A DNA stretch of 64,000 nucleotides from Aphrocallistes beatrix (Eukaryota > Porifera > Hexactinellida > Sceptrulophora > Aphrocallistidae), in assembly GCA_963281255.1 (NCBI GenBank), contig OY725497.1, positions 310,001-374,000 of the forward strand, given 5' to 3'. Below are positions 11,601 to 19,088 of the stretch, piece by piece; within the stretch, counting starts at the first letter, position 1; each line of letters starts with the position of its first letter. Both the position numbers and the translations under genes were made by a program. The notes beneath the pieces are model-generated. The model searched no databases and was not told the DNA's origin. It worked only from the letters and a program-made list of their open reading frames with translations.

Positions 11601-12735
11601 TTAATTCCAAGAAAGTATCTGCTCAGAGCTTGCAAACCCATTCGTTCCCTATAACGATTAGAATAAGAGATTCAAAACGATCCTGAATCCATTGTTCAAA
11701 TCTTCTGCTAGGAACTTAATCGATTATAATTATCCATGGTTGGTTACACTATGGAAGATGGGCACATGCTTTATAGTATTTCAAAATAAACTTTTATAGC
11801 AGTTGAGTCCCAAAGGTCAGAAGTATAATATACTCGTAGATATCAAATAGTATAACATATTGAGTGTCTTACCCCTCGATTTTATCACGTGCTAAATGTC
11901 TCAGATCTACCCCGCCTCTAGGATGTATGAAGTAGTGAGTCTTGAGACGATTCAAATCGTTCAGAACATTTACACCGAACTTGAGACACCTAAGTAAAAC
12001 ACATAGTTACCGAGATCCAAGCATGGATGCCAAACTGAGTAATTCCACTCACCTCCCGTCTTCTAATACTTCCACCAAGGACTGAGGAATTTGGTTCTCC
12101 ATGCTAGAGAGCTGGATGAGGTAACACCTTGAATCCATGGTGGCGATCTGTACGAGGGCGACTGGATAAATGAAAGTGCCGGTTCCGCCTTCTTCCTCCT
12201 GGGCTATTTCATCCAAATGGTATGACTGAGACCACTCACAATCAAATCCACACAACGACAAGTTCTCCCTGGGAATACCAGACAAGATGGTATCACACTC
12301 GGAGAGACTGGGTATAAAGTAGACATCAATCCCGTCGTGCTGGAGATGCTGAGTTGTGGTTGAGTTGAACTGAGGTTTAGCTCTCACCTCATCCCTATCA
12401 GGGGGTGCCATGCCGTCTGGTGTGGGGCTGCTCCTCGCTTGGGTATGTGGAATGGACTTATCTGGAGTGCATGCACCTTTGTTCCGTGAGCGTAGCCACT
12501 TCCAACCTATTCAATGCATGCAATTTTCAAATTATTCAATATAATGAGCCATCATTAAATACCTAAGAATTAGTATAATTCACAATTATCCTCAAATTAA
12601 GATCAAAGTAAATAAATTGTAGAGAAAATATAATTTTAGTCATTTGATGATTTAACCGTAAAGTAGGAATTGAATCGAACCTATCATTACAATCGCTGAG
12701 AAGATTAAACCGGCTAAAATGACGCGGTTATCCAT
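2613..12735 (-). CDS. EXD2: EXD2-like 3'-5' exonuclease; ten exons, hosts five nested genes
   Basis: Exons, 5' to 3' on the minus strand: 12735-12657, 12506-12053, 11989-11873, 11648-11537, 11472-11238, 6067-5912, 5849-5672, 3261-3067, 2989-2858, 2793-2613. They sum to 1839 nt (612 aa; human EXD2 is of similar size). All nine introns are GT-AG with matching phases. Residues 1-27 form an N-terminal membrane anchor ([12 protein letters not shown]...). The DEDDy nuclease domain has D115 and E117 in GFDCEW, D189 in NVLND, and Y257 and D261 in YAAMD. The C-terminal zinc/HNH-like part has CVVC (422-425) and, in exon 8, HDN...CGRCH (456-466), ending with the EXD2-type WSTTHN tail. In other animals EXD2 acts in DNA-end resection and mitochondrial translation. 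Introns 6068-11237 and 3262-5671 contain whole genes. If the big intron is retained, the frame stops at 11155. Confidence 0.88.
3626..4453 (+). CDS. DHDDS: cis-prenyltransferase, dehydrodolichyl diphosphate synthase subunit
   Basis: Exons 3626-3873 and 3949-4453 (75-bp GT-AG intron, phase 2) give 250 aa. The enzyme condenses isopentenyl diphosphates in cis to make dolichol precursors at the ER. The N terminus is hydrophobic. [15 protein letters not shown] carries the catalytic Asp31, [14 protein letters not shown] follows, and [15 protein letters not shown] is the substrate-binding RxSGExRLSNF motif. It is shorter than human DHDDS at the C terminus, lacking the long helical tail. No C-terminal RxG motif is seen, as expected for a DHDDS subunit that needs a NUS1 partner. 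It lies on the opposite strand inside an EXD2 intron. An AATAAA at 4548-4553 is the likely polyadenylation signal, only 37 bp before the next start codon. Confidence 0.92.
4548..4553 (+). terminator. Polyadenylation signal AATAAA for DHDDS
   Basis: This canonical hexamer lies 95 bp after the DHDDS stop and 37 bp before the JmjC start codon. The 3' end of one gene and the promoter/5' UTR of the next must overlap or abut. Confidence 0.6.
4590..5639 (+). CDS. Membrane-anchored JmjC/cupin-8 2-oxoglutarate oxygenase
   Basis: A single-exon gene encodes 349 aa. Residues 7-27 form one hydrophobic segment after a short basic start, which suggests a type II (signal-anchor) protein with the catalytic domain in the secretory lumen. 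The cupin core has the Fe(II) facial triad H226-x-D228 (GHFDSKDN) and H307 (GWVHAVENL). A basic residue in GRKRW after the second strand could bind 2-oxoglutarate, and [13 protein letters not shown] is the typical cupin turn. The family (JMJD5/FIH/HSPBAP1-like) hydroxylates protein residues; the substrate here is unknown. It is nested antisense in the EXD2 intron and ends 33 bp before EXD2 exon 7. Confidence 0.8.
   Translation: MNSFKLKILILFGYYIALLFQIIILWHYTTPTKSVVIEKIGIPPLLYQEMDTSKLRQWTESSDVSLDVLLRASALLPRITQVVRMPTPHTEVFSNYIAPVGLPVIFTDLVSKDVMYKWNWEYIGAKYGHLQFGNVRQGNYTDMESKSGKKTINRVKMTVRDFTDIVTGRREAKENEELVYFAKKGLVTGKEFGKEFGYPPFYGNIDQCFLPPSIWMGMPGTYTQGHFDSKDNFIYQIIGRKRWTIFSPQDHQFLGIVKGRGSLEWSSALATLGTPDEKQFPLYKYANPIQVTLSPGEVMYLPRGWVHAVENLEPAFMLNLWRSGPAEIFKLWSPQAEREMSKNCPSVTA
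6223..6747 (-). CDS. Hypothetical coiled-coil protein, 174 aa
   Basis: A single exon is read from the ATG at 6747; the extra upstream codons start with GTG and are unlikely to be used. The protein is highly charged and predicted helical throughout. The stretch from about residue 115 to the end is strongly basic/acidic and fits a coiled coil ([15 protein letters not shown]...). Four acidic/cysteine residues cluster near the middle ([10 protein letters not shown]). No domain is recognised. It resembles small kinetochore or BLOC-type coiled-coil subunits only in general composition, which is not evidence of function. It sits in the 5.2-kb EXD2 intron on the same strand. Confidence 0.5.
   Translation of the reverse strand: MSGGDKTTDSEQAAIDVHASLLLPLRYSCQLAESQKKKVLSQMQGLQFPNKKVEEIRSEWEDIVKQYFTTAKSELVSEIQSSKIAEVDPRLNRECESIFREDQDCGNDDKNVEACLRQFNAKFEIKRKKHLLKTLRNLNEALTRKCDAYEKKIRKEHEDICKLYDSLKHDQKRQ
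6884..7153 (-). CDS. LSM5: U6 snRNA-associated Sm-like protein LSm5
   Basis: The gene encodes 89 aa in one exon from the ATG at 7153. It matches LSm5 almost end to end: [12 protein letters not shown], the Sm1 motif with [19 protein letters not shown], and the Sm2 motif [18 protein letters not shown]. LSm5 is a ring subunit of LSm1-7 (mRNA decapping and decay in the cytoplasm) and LSm2-8 (U6 snRNP in the nucleus). It is a complete gene within the large EXD2 intron and on the same strand, so the EXD2 pre-mRNA must include it unless separate transcription is used. Confidence 0.95.
   Translation of the reverse strand: MASSTSSLLPLELIDKCIGSKIHILLKNDKEIVGTLLGFDDFVNMVLEDVTEYEMTPEGRRITMLEQILLNGNSVTMMIPGGEGPSIQS
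7325..10801 (-). CDS. Large beta-helix ectodomain / multi-TM membrane protein (Pmp-like repeats)
   Basis: This 3.5-kb open frame has no intron. The frame continues upstream to 10909, but an ATG at 10801 (or 10789) places a good signal peptide first ([14 protein letters not shown]...). The ectodomain repeats GGAI/GGAL-type turns with FxxN spacing ([54 protein letters not shown]), typical of right-handed parallel beta-helices and of chlamydial Pmp-like repeats found in many eukaryotes. An acidic [14 protein letters not shown] linker follows. Next comes a cysteine-rich region (about 8400-8560: [17 protein letters not shown]) and then roughly nine to ten hydrophobic helices to the C terminus. Many N-glycosylation sequons fit a cell-surface receptor-like role. 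Function is unknown. It lies in the EXD2 intron. Confidence 0.72.
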   Translation of the reverse strand: MSTRMVLVILIFSFILSSLVPSTCPLILNSLTAEHCTPGKPSCRIELSENSIYEITHPIEISNVGTVTISGYPNTIITCPNLNASGYLDRENGSAIHFENVTSVILERIRVESCLPKIGKHWSMISLTNCSSSRITGSMINNFQQNAIIYQNVPSVQIIDSTFSNGVDGRAIFFRAVSTSSDIRFEAHNSKFYNIQAPRDIDNFLLLHRIGGGAGILFNFEGKMNSYVNISASNFTSCSALLSPALFAFVGHETSGVNNISIEKSRFIRNIQHDIVNSMGGAIGAIFISSISYITVSACLFQANKGFQGGALSVSHYARENKLFLEISDTDFLKNMAQQGGAIFLNGQFDPFNSFTLNLTSNRFENNLANQSGGAIFAIQYLISIRGGSFRYNNASYGGAIAALKSAIFFVVPPEHRSTIFTRNFANRQGGAIYIASSSSLISLARDNETKGRIDIVHNAAGMNGGGIYLDNIIVGYKRANPNGLLIEPYNISIENNKVLLAAKHPDMCFGDDIYISIPKYLDVTEHSCEYASGSVNFDVHFDTLNCSGHERLLVANQDIDNEVCLQILNYAKGVWNQNLSKTYVFVPGLTTRINVSAFDILGNKVYSTLSFSLESKRELDDHLDYDSDDDDYERNNKHFYQRIFPSGTKIDLDFAVPKLYQRSREPDTALVRACIRIVAQSNRLIQGRKKRCFDAIFTKCLPGYKLNKNGTCRLSYLSKDLTPTTKDKYLINHPGMLAVLQAEQTELISCPWFHCQCHRASAMAKCYFDPLKPSNQCQSGMTGKFCSECPDGKIPYPPFNTLSIFNDGNPCFSCHLPILMIFIYILITLLITVAVMVMKVDIFADYVRTITFYSSSLYIISLTIGFSKDSLIRFILYFPITVMNLLITSFFPFCLPQENSYNRQLFETAAPFIFVVYIVVFVILVKYTSLSTRFGRCIRDIIYPIWTIIILTYSHICNQAFIIFKCVLLGDKQLWFYDPNYECYKEKHVVQILLSLFILYILLTFPIFLYIFSYSRQDHNIRHFIEIYDKRYKFRYKNWEIIKLFLRFVVGALLLLPHNYCYVITLVFLIMMILTAALQPAENKLTNHFESLCFLVLALLTLPSLSYNTSLFWILNILALVPYILITFRFGYLLTLRVKTSKFVHRILNKKKLQTTI

Positions 12736-13520
12736 CTGATGCTCTTGTGGTCGAAAGTCAGTAAAATTAGCGTTGAGGAGCTTGCTGCTACGGCTGTGCT
12801 TGTAGCCGAACTATTATTCAAATTTGCCTTGTAATAATTGAATAATAATTGAATAACATTTGAATAATAGGTAATTGAATAATAATTAATTGAATAATAA
12901 TTGAATTATATATAGTAGTACTATATATGTTCATGATAAATGTAATTGAGGAAATAAGCTGAATTTCGCTAGTCGCATATGGTACAACAATGTTCATCAT
13001 ATGCAAAATGTCTACATTGGTAAAAATGTTTTCACGCATCGATGCAGTACATAAATTAATTCATCAATCCAGAAAACAATTGCACAATCTAACATTGTTG
13101 ATTAGTTGGTTATTTTGATTATAACTGACCTGAGGGTTTAACTCAATTAAGAATTAGTAATTTCAATCAGGTCTGGGCCAGATAACTGAGAGAGGGTTAA
13201 TTAAAATGTAGTCGTTAGCAAACAGTTTTGTGATATTATTAAAAAAGCAAAATACATTTGGCCGAGCCCTATTGTGTAATTAATAATACTTACTAAATTA
13301 TCAAATTTTACTAACTAAAAATATTCAAATATTGATCCTGGAATATAAAAGGGTAGCAATAATTTTCAAGACAAATCTAAAGATATACACAAAACTATGA
13401 GAATAAGCTAATAGAATATAAGACAATTTACACACTGCAATCTAATCTAGTGCTGAAAATCGAAGATACAACAAAATATTGCAGAAATTCTATAAATAGG
13501 CATGCAAAACGAACACAATC
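12736..13520. other. AT-rich spacer upstream of EXD2
   Basis: The interval holds the EXD2 5' region and the 3' flank of the U-box gene. Apart from the ATTGAATAATA-like repeat at 12831-12906, nothing is recognised. The small frame at 12818-13039 is low-complexity and not credible. Confidence 0.5.
12831..12906. repeat. Short tandem repeat, unit like ATTGAATAATA
   Basis: Degenerate copies of an 11-13 bp unit (TAATTGAATAATA) follow each other for about 75 bp, just upstream of EXD2. It looks like an ordinary AT-rich minisatellite. Confidence 0.75.
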
Positions 13521-16500
13521 CTACTTGTCCCACCATCCTTTAGGGACTACATTCGCCTCTTGGTGCACCCTGATCCGCTCCTTCATGTCCACGTCTTCTA
13601 CCAACTGATCCTTCTTGAGAGGTTGACCGGTCTTGGAGTCTGTCTCGTGTGCATCAAGATGGTTCTCTATGGCCATCCTCTCATAGGTGTCTCCATACGG
13701 GGTTTTGACGGGATCAGTGAACATGTCGCCGCACAACGGACAAATAAACTCCTTTGGAATCTGTCCAATTTCAGAGTCAGTAACAACTGCCCCTAGCAGC
13801 TCTTTCCTCCAATCGGCCAAACTCTTCTTCGCGTGCTGCTCAGCCAGTCTCTTCGCCTTCTCGTTGTACGTCTCTCGTTCAGAGAAGTACTGCTCGGCCA
13901 TGTTACTGTCGAGAGGATCGTTGGGTTCAGGCTCCAACAGCAGACCGTACATGCAGTCCAAGATTTCACGCATGCTTAAATCGCTAGAATAGTTACGACC
14001 GAACACACTATGGCAAATGCGACCACTCTGATTGATATTACAGTGGTAGATAGGTGTGACAAATCGCACTTCGGGTGGGGTCAGTGGGTACGCTTCTGGA
14101 AACTTAACATAGAGAAGAAATACACAGTTTTCATAAGGTGTGAACTCGGGTCCGGAAACCAATAGGCGCCAAAACGAGATATCATCTTCAGAAGGGTACA
14201 TCTCGATGCTCGCATGAGGTTCCTTTTGTAGCTTAGCAAGCTCAGCCATTATGCGTTTGGCGGCACGGATCGTTTGGATAGTGGGAGCGGAGGAAGCTTG
14301 CTTCGCAAGGCAGGCCTTGGCAGAAATGACTTTCTTGGTCAATTCAGCAGGCAACTGCGTCTCGGGCTCATGATCATAGCTCCCAGACTCTAGCTGGCTC
14401 AGCTGGGTCTCTTGCATGGGGCAGCGAGCGGGTTGGATGGTACGGCGAGATAGGCTGAGGACGCCTTCCATCTCGAAAAGTTTGAGGGCCGATGCGATAT
14501 CAGTCGGAAGGAAGCTGCAGCCGCCAGTTGCGTGAGAAATCGCTTTCATCCTCTCGTTCCCGCTCCCGATTATGAACGAATCAACCACGACCTCTTCTCG
14601 GAGACAGCGGTTCACCACCTCGAGGGGTTTATTTCTAGAAGCATTGTCATCTCCATCAGTCAAACAGATAATCCTCCTCCGAATAGGTGCCACGCCAGTA
14701 GCTGGGGATTTGGTTGCACCAGAGCTGCTAGCGGGTTTTGCTTTAGTTGTTGATTTAGAGGTACTCCCGAATCTGAACAGTTTAGAAAGGAGACCCTCCC
14801 CCTCAGAGGAAGTGCCAGTCGCACCTTCGCTATCCTCGCTAGCACCCTCTGTAATATTGGGGTGACAAGTGGTGAATTCAATCAATTGTGTGATTCCGTC
14901 ATTGATAGAATCGTACAGGGCGGTCGTGTCTTTCGTGTAGAGAGCATCTACGTACTCTTTGAACTGCTCGAACAGTTCGGTTACCTTAGAAACGCAAGTG
15001 AACTGTCTAGCAAACACAGTCAGACCTACCACGTGGAACAGGTTGTACGCCATGGTCCGGTTGGCGAAGGCGTGGAAGAGCTGCTTCACAGCATTGAGGC
15101 GGGAAATCTCGCTGTCCCATTGAGTTGACATGGATCCGCTGATGTCAATCAACACGACGATAGCCTCTTCAGGCCTTCGCGTTATAACCGGGTCTTGTAG
15201 ACGGATTGTAGACAAGTCAATCTTAGCATCACTACCCCCGCCACCACTGGCAGCCAGGATCTGCCTTGCAGTGCCGTAGAGAGTGCTGGCCAGCTCGTCG
15301 GGGTCTATGCTTTCGGTGTCGCCGAGTTGGGGGTTGAACAGCACGTAGTCACGACTGGTGGCAGCACAGGCCTCTCGTTCCACATACACCACCACGCTCT
15401 TGGAAGAGTTCAGGGTCAGAACATAGGTGTTACTCGAGTTAGACTTCAACTCGAGAGGTTTCAGTACCTCTACGTACTTTAGGCTCTTTCTCTTGTTCAC
15501 TAACTCAGACCAACTGCAGGAAATCTTTGGAATTTCGAAATCTTTAGTGAGGCCAGCAACGGTGCATTTTCCTTGCCATACAGAAGCATAGTCGGTGGAT
15601 GTGAAAGAGAGCAATAGTTTTTTGCGCATAGCATCAGTGTGCAAGTGCTCCTCCGTCAGATTATCGATGGTGCAGCCATGGATTGGTTCATTGGCTTCAA
15701 TCTTCTCTAAGATGGACTCTCTATCGAATGCCTGGTTACACCCGGGGATCACGACCGGGTCTTCGACTCGGAGATTGGAGATGGAACAGAGCAAATCGAA
15801 CTCTTTAAACTCTTCACTCTCTTTATCTGTACTCTTAGCCGCGGAGATGAGATACGCCCATAAGGTAGGGGAACTGGAGAACACTTCTTTATCTTCAATC
15901 GAGACGTCGCTAGGCAGTCCAATCGTGGAATGTAACAGCTGCTTGAAGAGAAGGAATAATATTTCTTGGATAGCTACTTTATGCGGAAAGGTAAGTGCTT
16001 CGTTTCTGAAGAGTTTGTTGAGTGAGTCGACGAGAGCAGGACATCTCACGAGTCTCCTGATATGACCTAACACCTTCGCATTGTCCTCTAGCTTCCCTTT
16101 GCACATCTTCATAGCAACACAGTAGAGCGTCGAATTGAAACAGGTCATCGCCTCCTCCGCTTGATCTACTAACGGTAGGCAAGCTTTGTTGGTGAAGTTA
16201 TTCCTCCAAGACGTGTTCCACGCTACCCCGTACGTCCACATCTGGATGGTGCTATTCTCTTGGAGGTTGTAGGTGGAGAGAGTCGCATCGCTGGAGCGAA
16301 TCAAGGCGCCTCCGAAACTTAATTTGATGCAAGAAGTAGGGATATTCAACTTGCTGAATAGTTTCTGTCTAAGCGTCTTCCCAGTATCTTTACCAATATC
16401 AACTCGAATGATACAAGTCTTGTTGTGCTTTACGAAGATCTGTGAAGCGCCTGTATTCGGATCCAGGGCAGACGTGCCAGCCTCAGACATCATGAGGTTC

Positions 16501-17003
16501 TTACGAGGGATTGCTAGCACCAGTGACCCGTGTTCTAACTGCCAATAGCGGAGGGATTTATTATACGCAAACGAATCACATGCCAAGGGGTACCCCTGTG
16601 GAGCGTACAACTCCACCGTGATGCCATCTGCAAGCTGCTCCTGTGTAGTAATAGCCGATACGAGGCCATCGAAAAAAGTATCCTCCAGATTGAGCTTGAC
16701 CTGTCCTTGCTTGGGATCTAAAGTCTTATAAATGAGGTAACTAATTACGCCTTCATTCGGTGCAACCTTCGGCAGAACTGGTATCTCTTCGGGAGTAGAT
16801 GTAGGACCGCCCTTGCGTGCTGACAAGTACGACTTAAGCTTGTTCTGCTCGATTTTAGTAAGGGCCAACGAATCCCAATCCTCTGCTTGTAGGTAGTCCA
16901 TGTCAGCCGGCTCCTCGATGCCAAGCTCAGTCATTTTCTCTTCCAGTTTCAAAAGCCCGGTTGCTTCCAGCATAGTTCTGAGGTCACTTGACTTCGACGC
17001 CAT
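13521..17003 (-). CDS. Ubiquitin-like / vWA / UBC (E2) / U-box (E3) fusion protein
   Basis: This intronless gene encodes 1160 aa. Domains in order: a SAM-like helical region (about 5-60); a ubiquitin-like fold (186-258: VDIGKDTGKTLRQKL, IKLSFGGALI); a degenerate U-box-like segment (403-465: CSISNLRVEDPVVIPG); a vWA domain (612-850) with a complete MIDAS, DISGS at 620-624, the TKDTT loop at 690-694 and LTDGDD at 781-786, interrupted by a Ser/Thr-rich insert; a UBC domain (908-1062) with active-site Cys997 in GRICHSV and the HPN motif as HCN; and a C-terminal U-box (1085-1157: FICPLCGDMFTDPVKTPYGDTYE). The expected role is a self-contained ubiquitin-transfer enzyme joining E2 and E3 activity. 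Partners and targets are unknown. Confidence 0.88.
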   Translation of the reverse strand: MASKSSDLRTMLEATGLLKLEEKMTELGIEEPADMDYLQAEDWDSLALTKIEQNKLKSYLSARKGGPTSTPEEIPVLPKVAPNEGVISYLIYKTLDPKQGQVKLNLEDTFFDGLVSAITTQEQLADGITVELYAPQGYPLACDSFAYNKSLRYWQLEHGSLVLAIPRKNLMMSEAGTSALDPNTGASQIFVKHNKTCIIRVDIGKDTGKTLRQKLFSKLNIPTSCIKLSFGGALIRSSDATLSTYNLQENSTIQMWTYGVAWNTSWRNNFTNKACLPLVDQAEEAMTCFNSTLYCVAMKMCKGKLEDNAKVLGHIRRLVRCPALVDSLNKLFRNEALTFPHKVAIQEILFLLFKQLLHSTIGLPSDVSIEDKEVFSSSPTLWAYLISAAKSTDKESEEFKEFDLLCSISNLRVEDPVVIPGCNQAFDRESILEKIEANEPIHGCTIDNLTEEHLHTDAMRKKLLLSFTSTDYASVWQGKCTVAGLTKDFEIPKISCSWSELVNKRKSLKYVEVLKPLELKSNSSNTYVLTLNSSKSVVVYVEREACAATSRDYVLFNPQLGDTESIDPDELASTLYGTARQILAASGGGGSDAKIDLSTIRLQDPVITRRPEEAIVVLIDISGSMSTQWDSEISRLNAVKQLFHAFANRTMAYNLFHVVGLTVFARQFTCVSKVTELFEQFKEYVDALYTKDTTALYDSINDGITQLIEFTTCHPNITEGASEDSEGATGTSSEGEGLLSKLFRFGSTSKSTTKAKPASSSGATKSPATGVAPIRRRIICLTDGDDNASRNKPLEVVNRCLREEVVVDSFIIGSGNERMKAISHATGGCSFLPTDIASALKLFEMEGVLSLSRRTIQPARCPMQETQLSQLESGSYDHEPETQLPAELTKKVISAKACLAKQASSAPTIQTIRAAKRIMAELAKLQKEPHASIEMYPSEDDISFWRLLVSGPEFTPYENCVFLLYVKFPEAYPLTPPEVRFVTPIYHCNINQSGRICHSVFGRNYSSDLSMREILDCMYGLLLEPEPNDPLDSNMAEQYFSERETYNEKAKRLAEQHAKKSLADWRKELLGAVVTDSEIGQIPKEFICPLCGDMFTDPVKTPYGDTYERMAIENHLDAHETDSKTGQPLKKDQLVEDVDMKERIRVHQEANVVPKGWWDK

Positions 17004-17483
17004 TCCAATTCAACTCACTATCTTCTGATTAGGGCTACTGATTTGGAAAAGTATGTAATAGAAAAAATGCTTAATTAGTCCAATTATATTAGCATAGCAT
17101 ATCAAGTTGGTGGAAAATGTAACCTTCCTGCTGTTTTACCTTATGACACCGATTTATGAATTTTTGAGGTATTTAGACAGTATTTCCGAACGGATGGCAA
17201 ATTATATGTATGCTTATTATCATACTTTTGTACCCGTCAAGTATGATAATAAGAAAAGTCTGCTTAGAAACAAAAAAATTCGATTGTACTAAGAATCAAA
17301 CAGTGGACATCATTGGCCAAAATGCCCTGATATAAAAAAGACATAAATATTATGAATTCAACTAAATAAATGTTTAAGTCGTATCCATTGAGTATATAAA
17401 CTCCACAAATAAAGTCATTGTAATTCTAGTCTAATTAGGCTAATAATAGAACTGTTGAAGTTTATATTTTTAGAACAGACCTG
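17004..17483. other. Intergenic AT-rich DNA upstream of the U-box gene
   Basis: The interval should contain the promoter of the U-box fusion gene near 17004-17100. No TATA box in a convincing position, coding signal or repeat was recognised before the MITE that starts at 17484. Confidence 0.5.
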
Positions 17484-18346
17484 GGGCCTTATTCTCAGAT
17501 CGACTTAAACTTAAACTTAACTTAAACTAAGTAAAAACTAAGTATTTACTTAGTTTTATTTGGTATACTTAGTATTTATTTAGTTTTTTGTTAAAAACTA
17601 AGTAAAAACTAAGTTGGTATTCACAGAACAAAACTAAGTAAATACTTAGTTTTTACTTAGTTTTGATGAATACTTAGTATTTACTTAGTATTTACTTAGT
17701 TTTTAACTTAAATTAATATATTTTTAAGTCGACTTCGAAGGTGACTTAACTCACAATTTTATTAAGAAAATATTATTTTACATCCTTGCAAAGGGAAAGA
17801 TGTGAAAATAAATGTGATATTAATTATTGGGAAGAACAATACGATCCAATTTTATCGCAATTAGAACTCTTATTTATTTGTTGTAGAGTCACCATTAGCT
17901 GTAGTATGGTTTTACGACATTGATTTGATTTACAGTAATTACCACAGAAATGTCTTCATCACTCAATATCTTGCGTAAACGTCTAGCTGCTGAATAATCA
18001 TTGCATGGTTGAATCATTTGACCTATCTCTAATTACCCTTTGATTGATTGGCCAAACTATTAAATACAGTGTACTTATAGTTTCTATGTCAAAATGTTAC
18101 AAAAACTTAGTAGTATGTTATTATTAATTAAACTAAGTAAAGGAATAAACAATAAATTAAGTACTTATCCAAACTAAGTAAAAACTAATTAGTTCGACGC
18201 ATAAATTAAGTATTTACTTAGTTATTACTTAGTTTCAAGCAAAAAACTAAGTATGGATTTAAGTATAGCTAAGAAAACTTAATGAAAACTAAGTAATTAC
18301 TTAGTTTAAGTTAAGTTTAAGTTAAGTCGATCTGAGAATAAGGCCC
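17484..18346. mobile_element. Harbinger-like MITE with subterminal ACTAAGTA repeats
   Basis: The ends are inverted copies of GGGCCTTATTCTCAGATCGA..., followed on both sides by runs of TTAAACTTAA and many copies of the palindromic octamer ACTAAGTA/TACTTAGT. A 3-bp direct repeat CTG flanks the element (17481-17483 and 18347-18349). GGGCC-type termini with a 3-bp duplication fit PIF/Harbinger elements, although the usual target is TWA. No transposase is present. The central 360 bp differs in composition and holds a short open frame (see separate entry). Confidence 0.8.
17895..18017 (-). other. Short coding-like frame inside the MITE core (40 aa)
   Basis: Reading the minus strand from the ATG at 18017 gives 40 codons before TAA. 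The product has a normal amino-acid mix (AARRLRKILSDEDISVV...). The frame stays open upstream for about five more codons to a TAATTAG that could be a splice acceptor. It may be a captured or decayed exon. No homology is recognised. Confidence 0.25.
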
Positions 18347-19088
18347 CTGAATTTAGATAATTTGATGCAAAAGAACAATTGGGCATTTTAGAAGCATGCG
18401 TTCGTTGAATGGAAATCTTATGATAAGAGACTGAACTAACACAGACATATGGTCAATTGGTCATTAATTTCAAGAATCAATGAACTTTGACGTATTCTGT
18501 TTTCTGCACATTTTTAAAAGATCAATAGGATTTGATCGGGAAATCTATAACAAGGCCCTAGCATCGTTCTGTGCAACTGTTCAGTAGGTTACAACTATAC
18601 GTATTACAGTGTTTTAGATCAATTAATTGGGTCATTACATACTTCGTGGTACTAAACATATTGCAAAGCAATATGAGGGCGTTCTCGTTCGTATCTCAAG
18701 TTCGAAGTGTGGATTTTTATCTCAATAAGTTTGTGGATTTCAAGTAGCAGTTATTGCTGACTTGATCTCTATCTGTGCATTGGCGTGAAATATAACATAG
18801 ATGCATTAATATATAGGGGAAGGAGCGCGGATAAGCTTCAGTTGGTAGAGACTTCTGAAAAATGTGTAAGAGTATTGAATATGGAAACATAAAGACAATA
18901 ATGTCACAAGAGTTAATTAAGGATTGAAATATATTTCGTTATTTTATAACATTGCAAATCATTACAGCCATAAATTCAGCATAATTCAATCAATAAAAAT
19001 GCCTCGAATCTACAACTGGACATAACTAATGAATTGAACACGTGTAGGTTATTAGAGAAATTATCAAGATTTATGGTTTATCGTTTCC
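18347..19088. other. Spacer between the MITE and GLYCTK
   Basis: No gene, RNA or repeat is recognised. The part next to 19088 should be the 3' UTR of glycerate kinase. Confidence 0.5.

Noticed and set aside
12818..13039. 73-aa minus-strand frame
   Set aside because: It is low-complexity Ile/Asn-rich translation of the AT-rich repeat.
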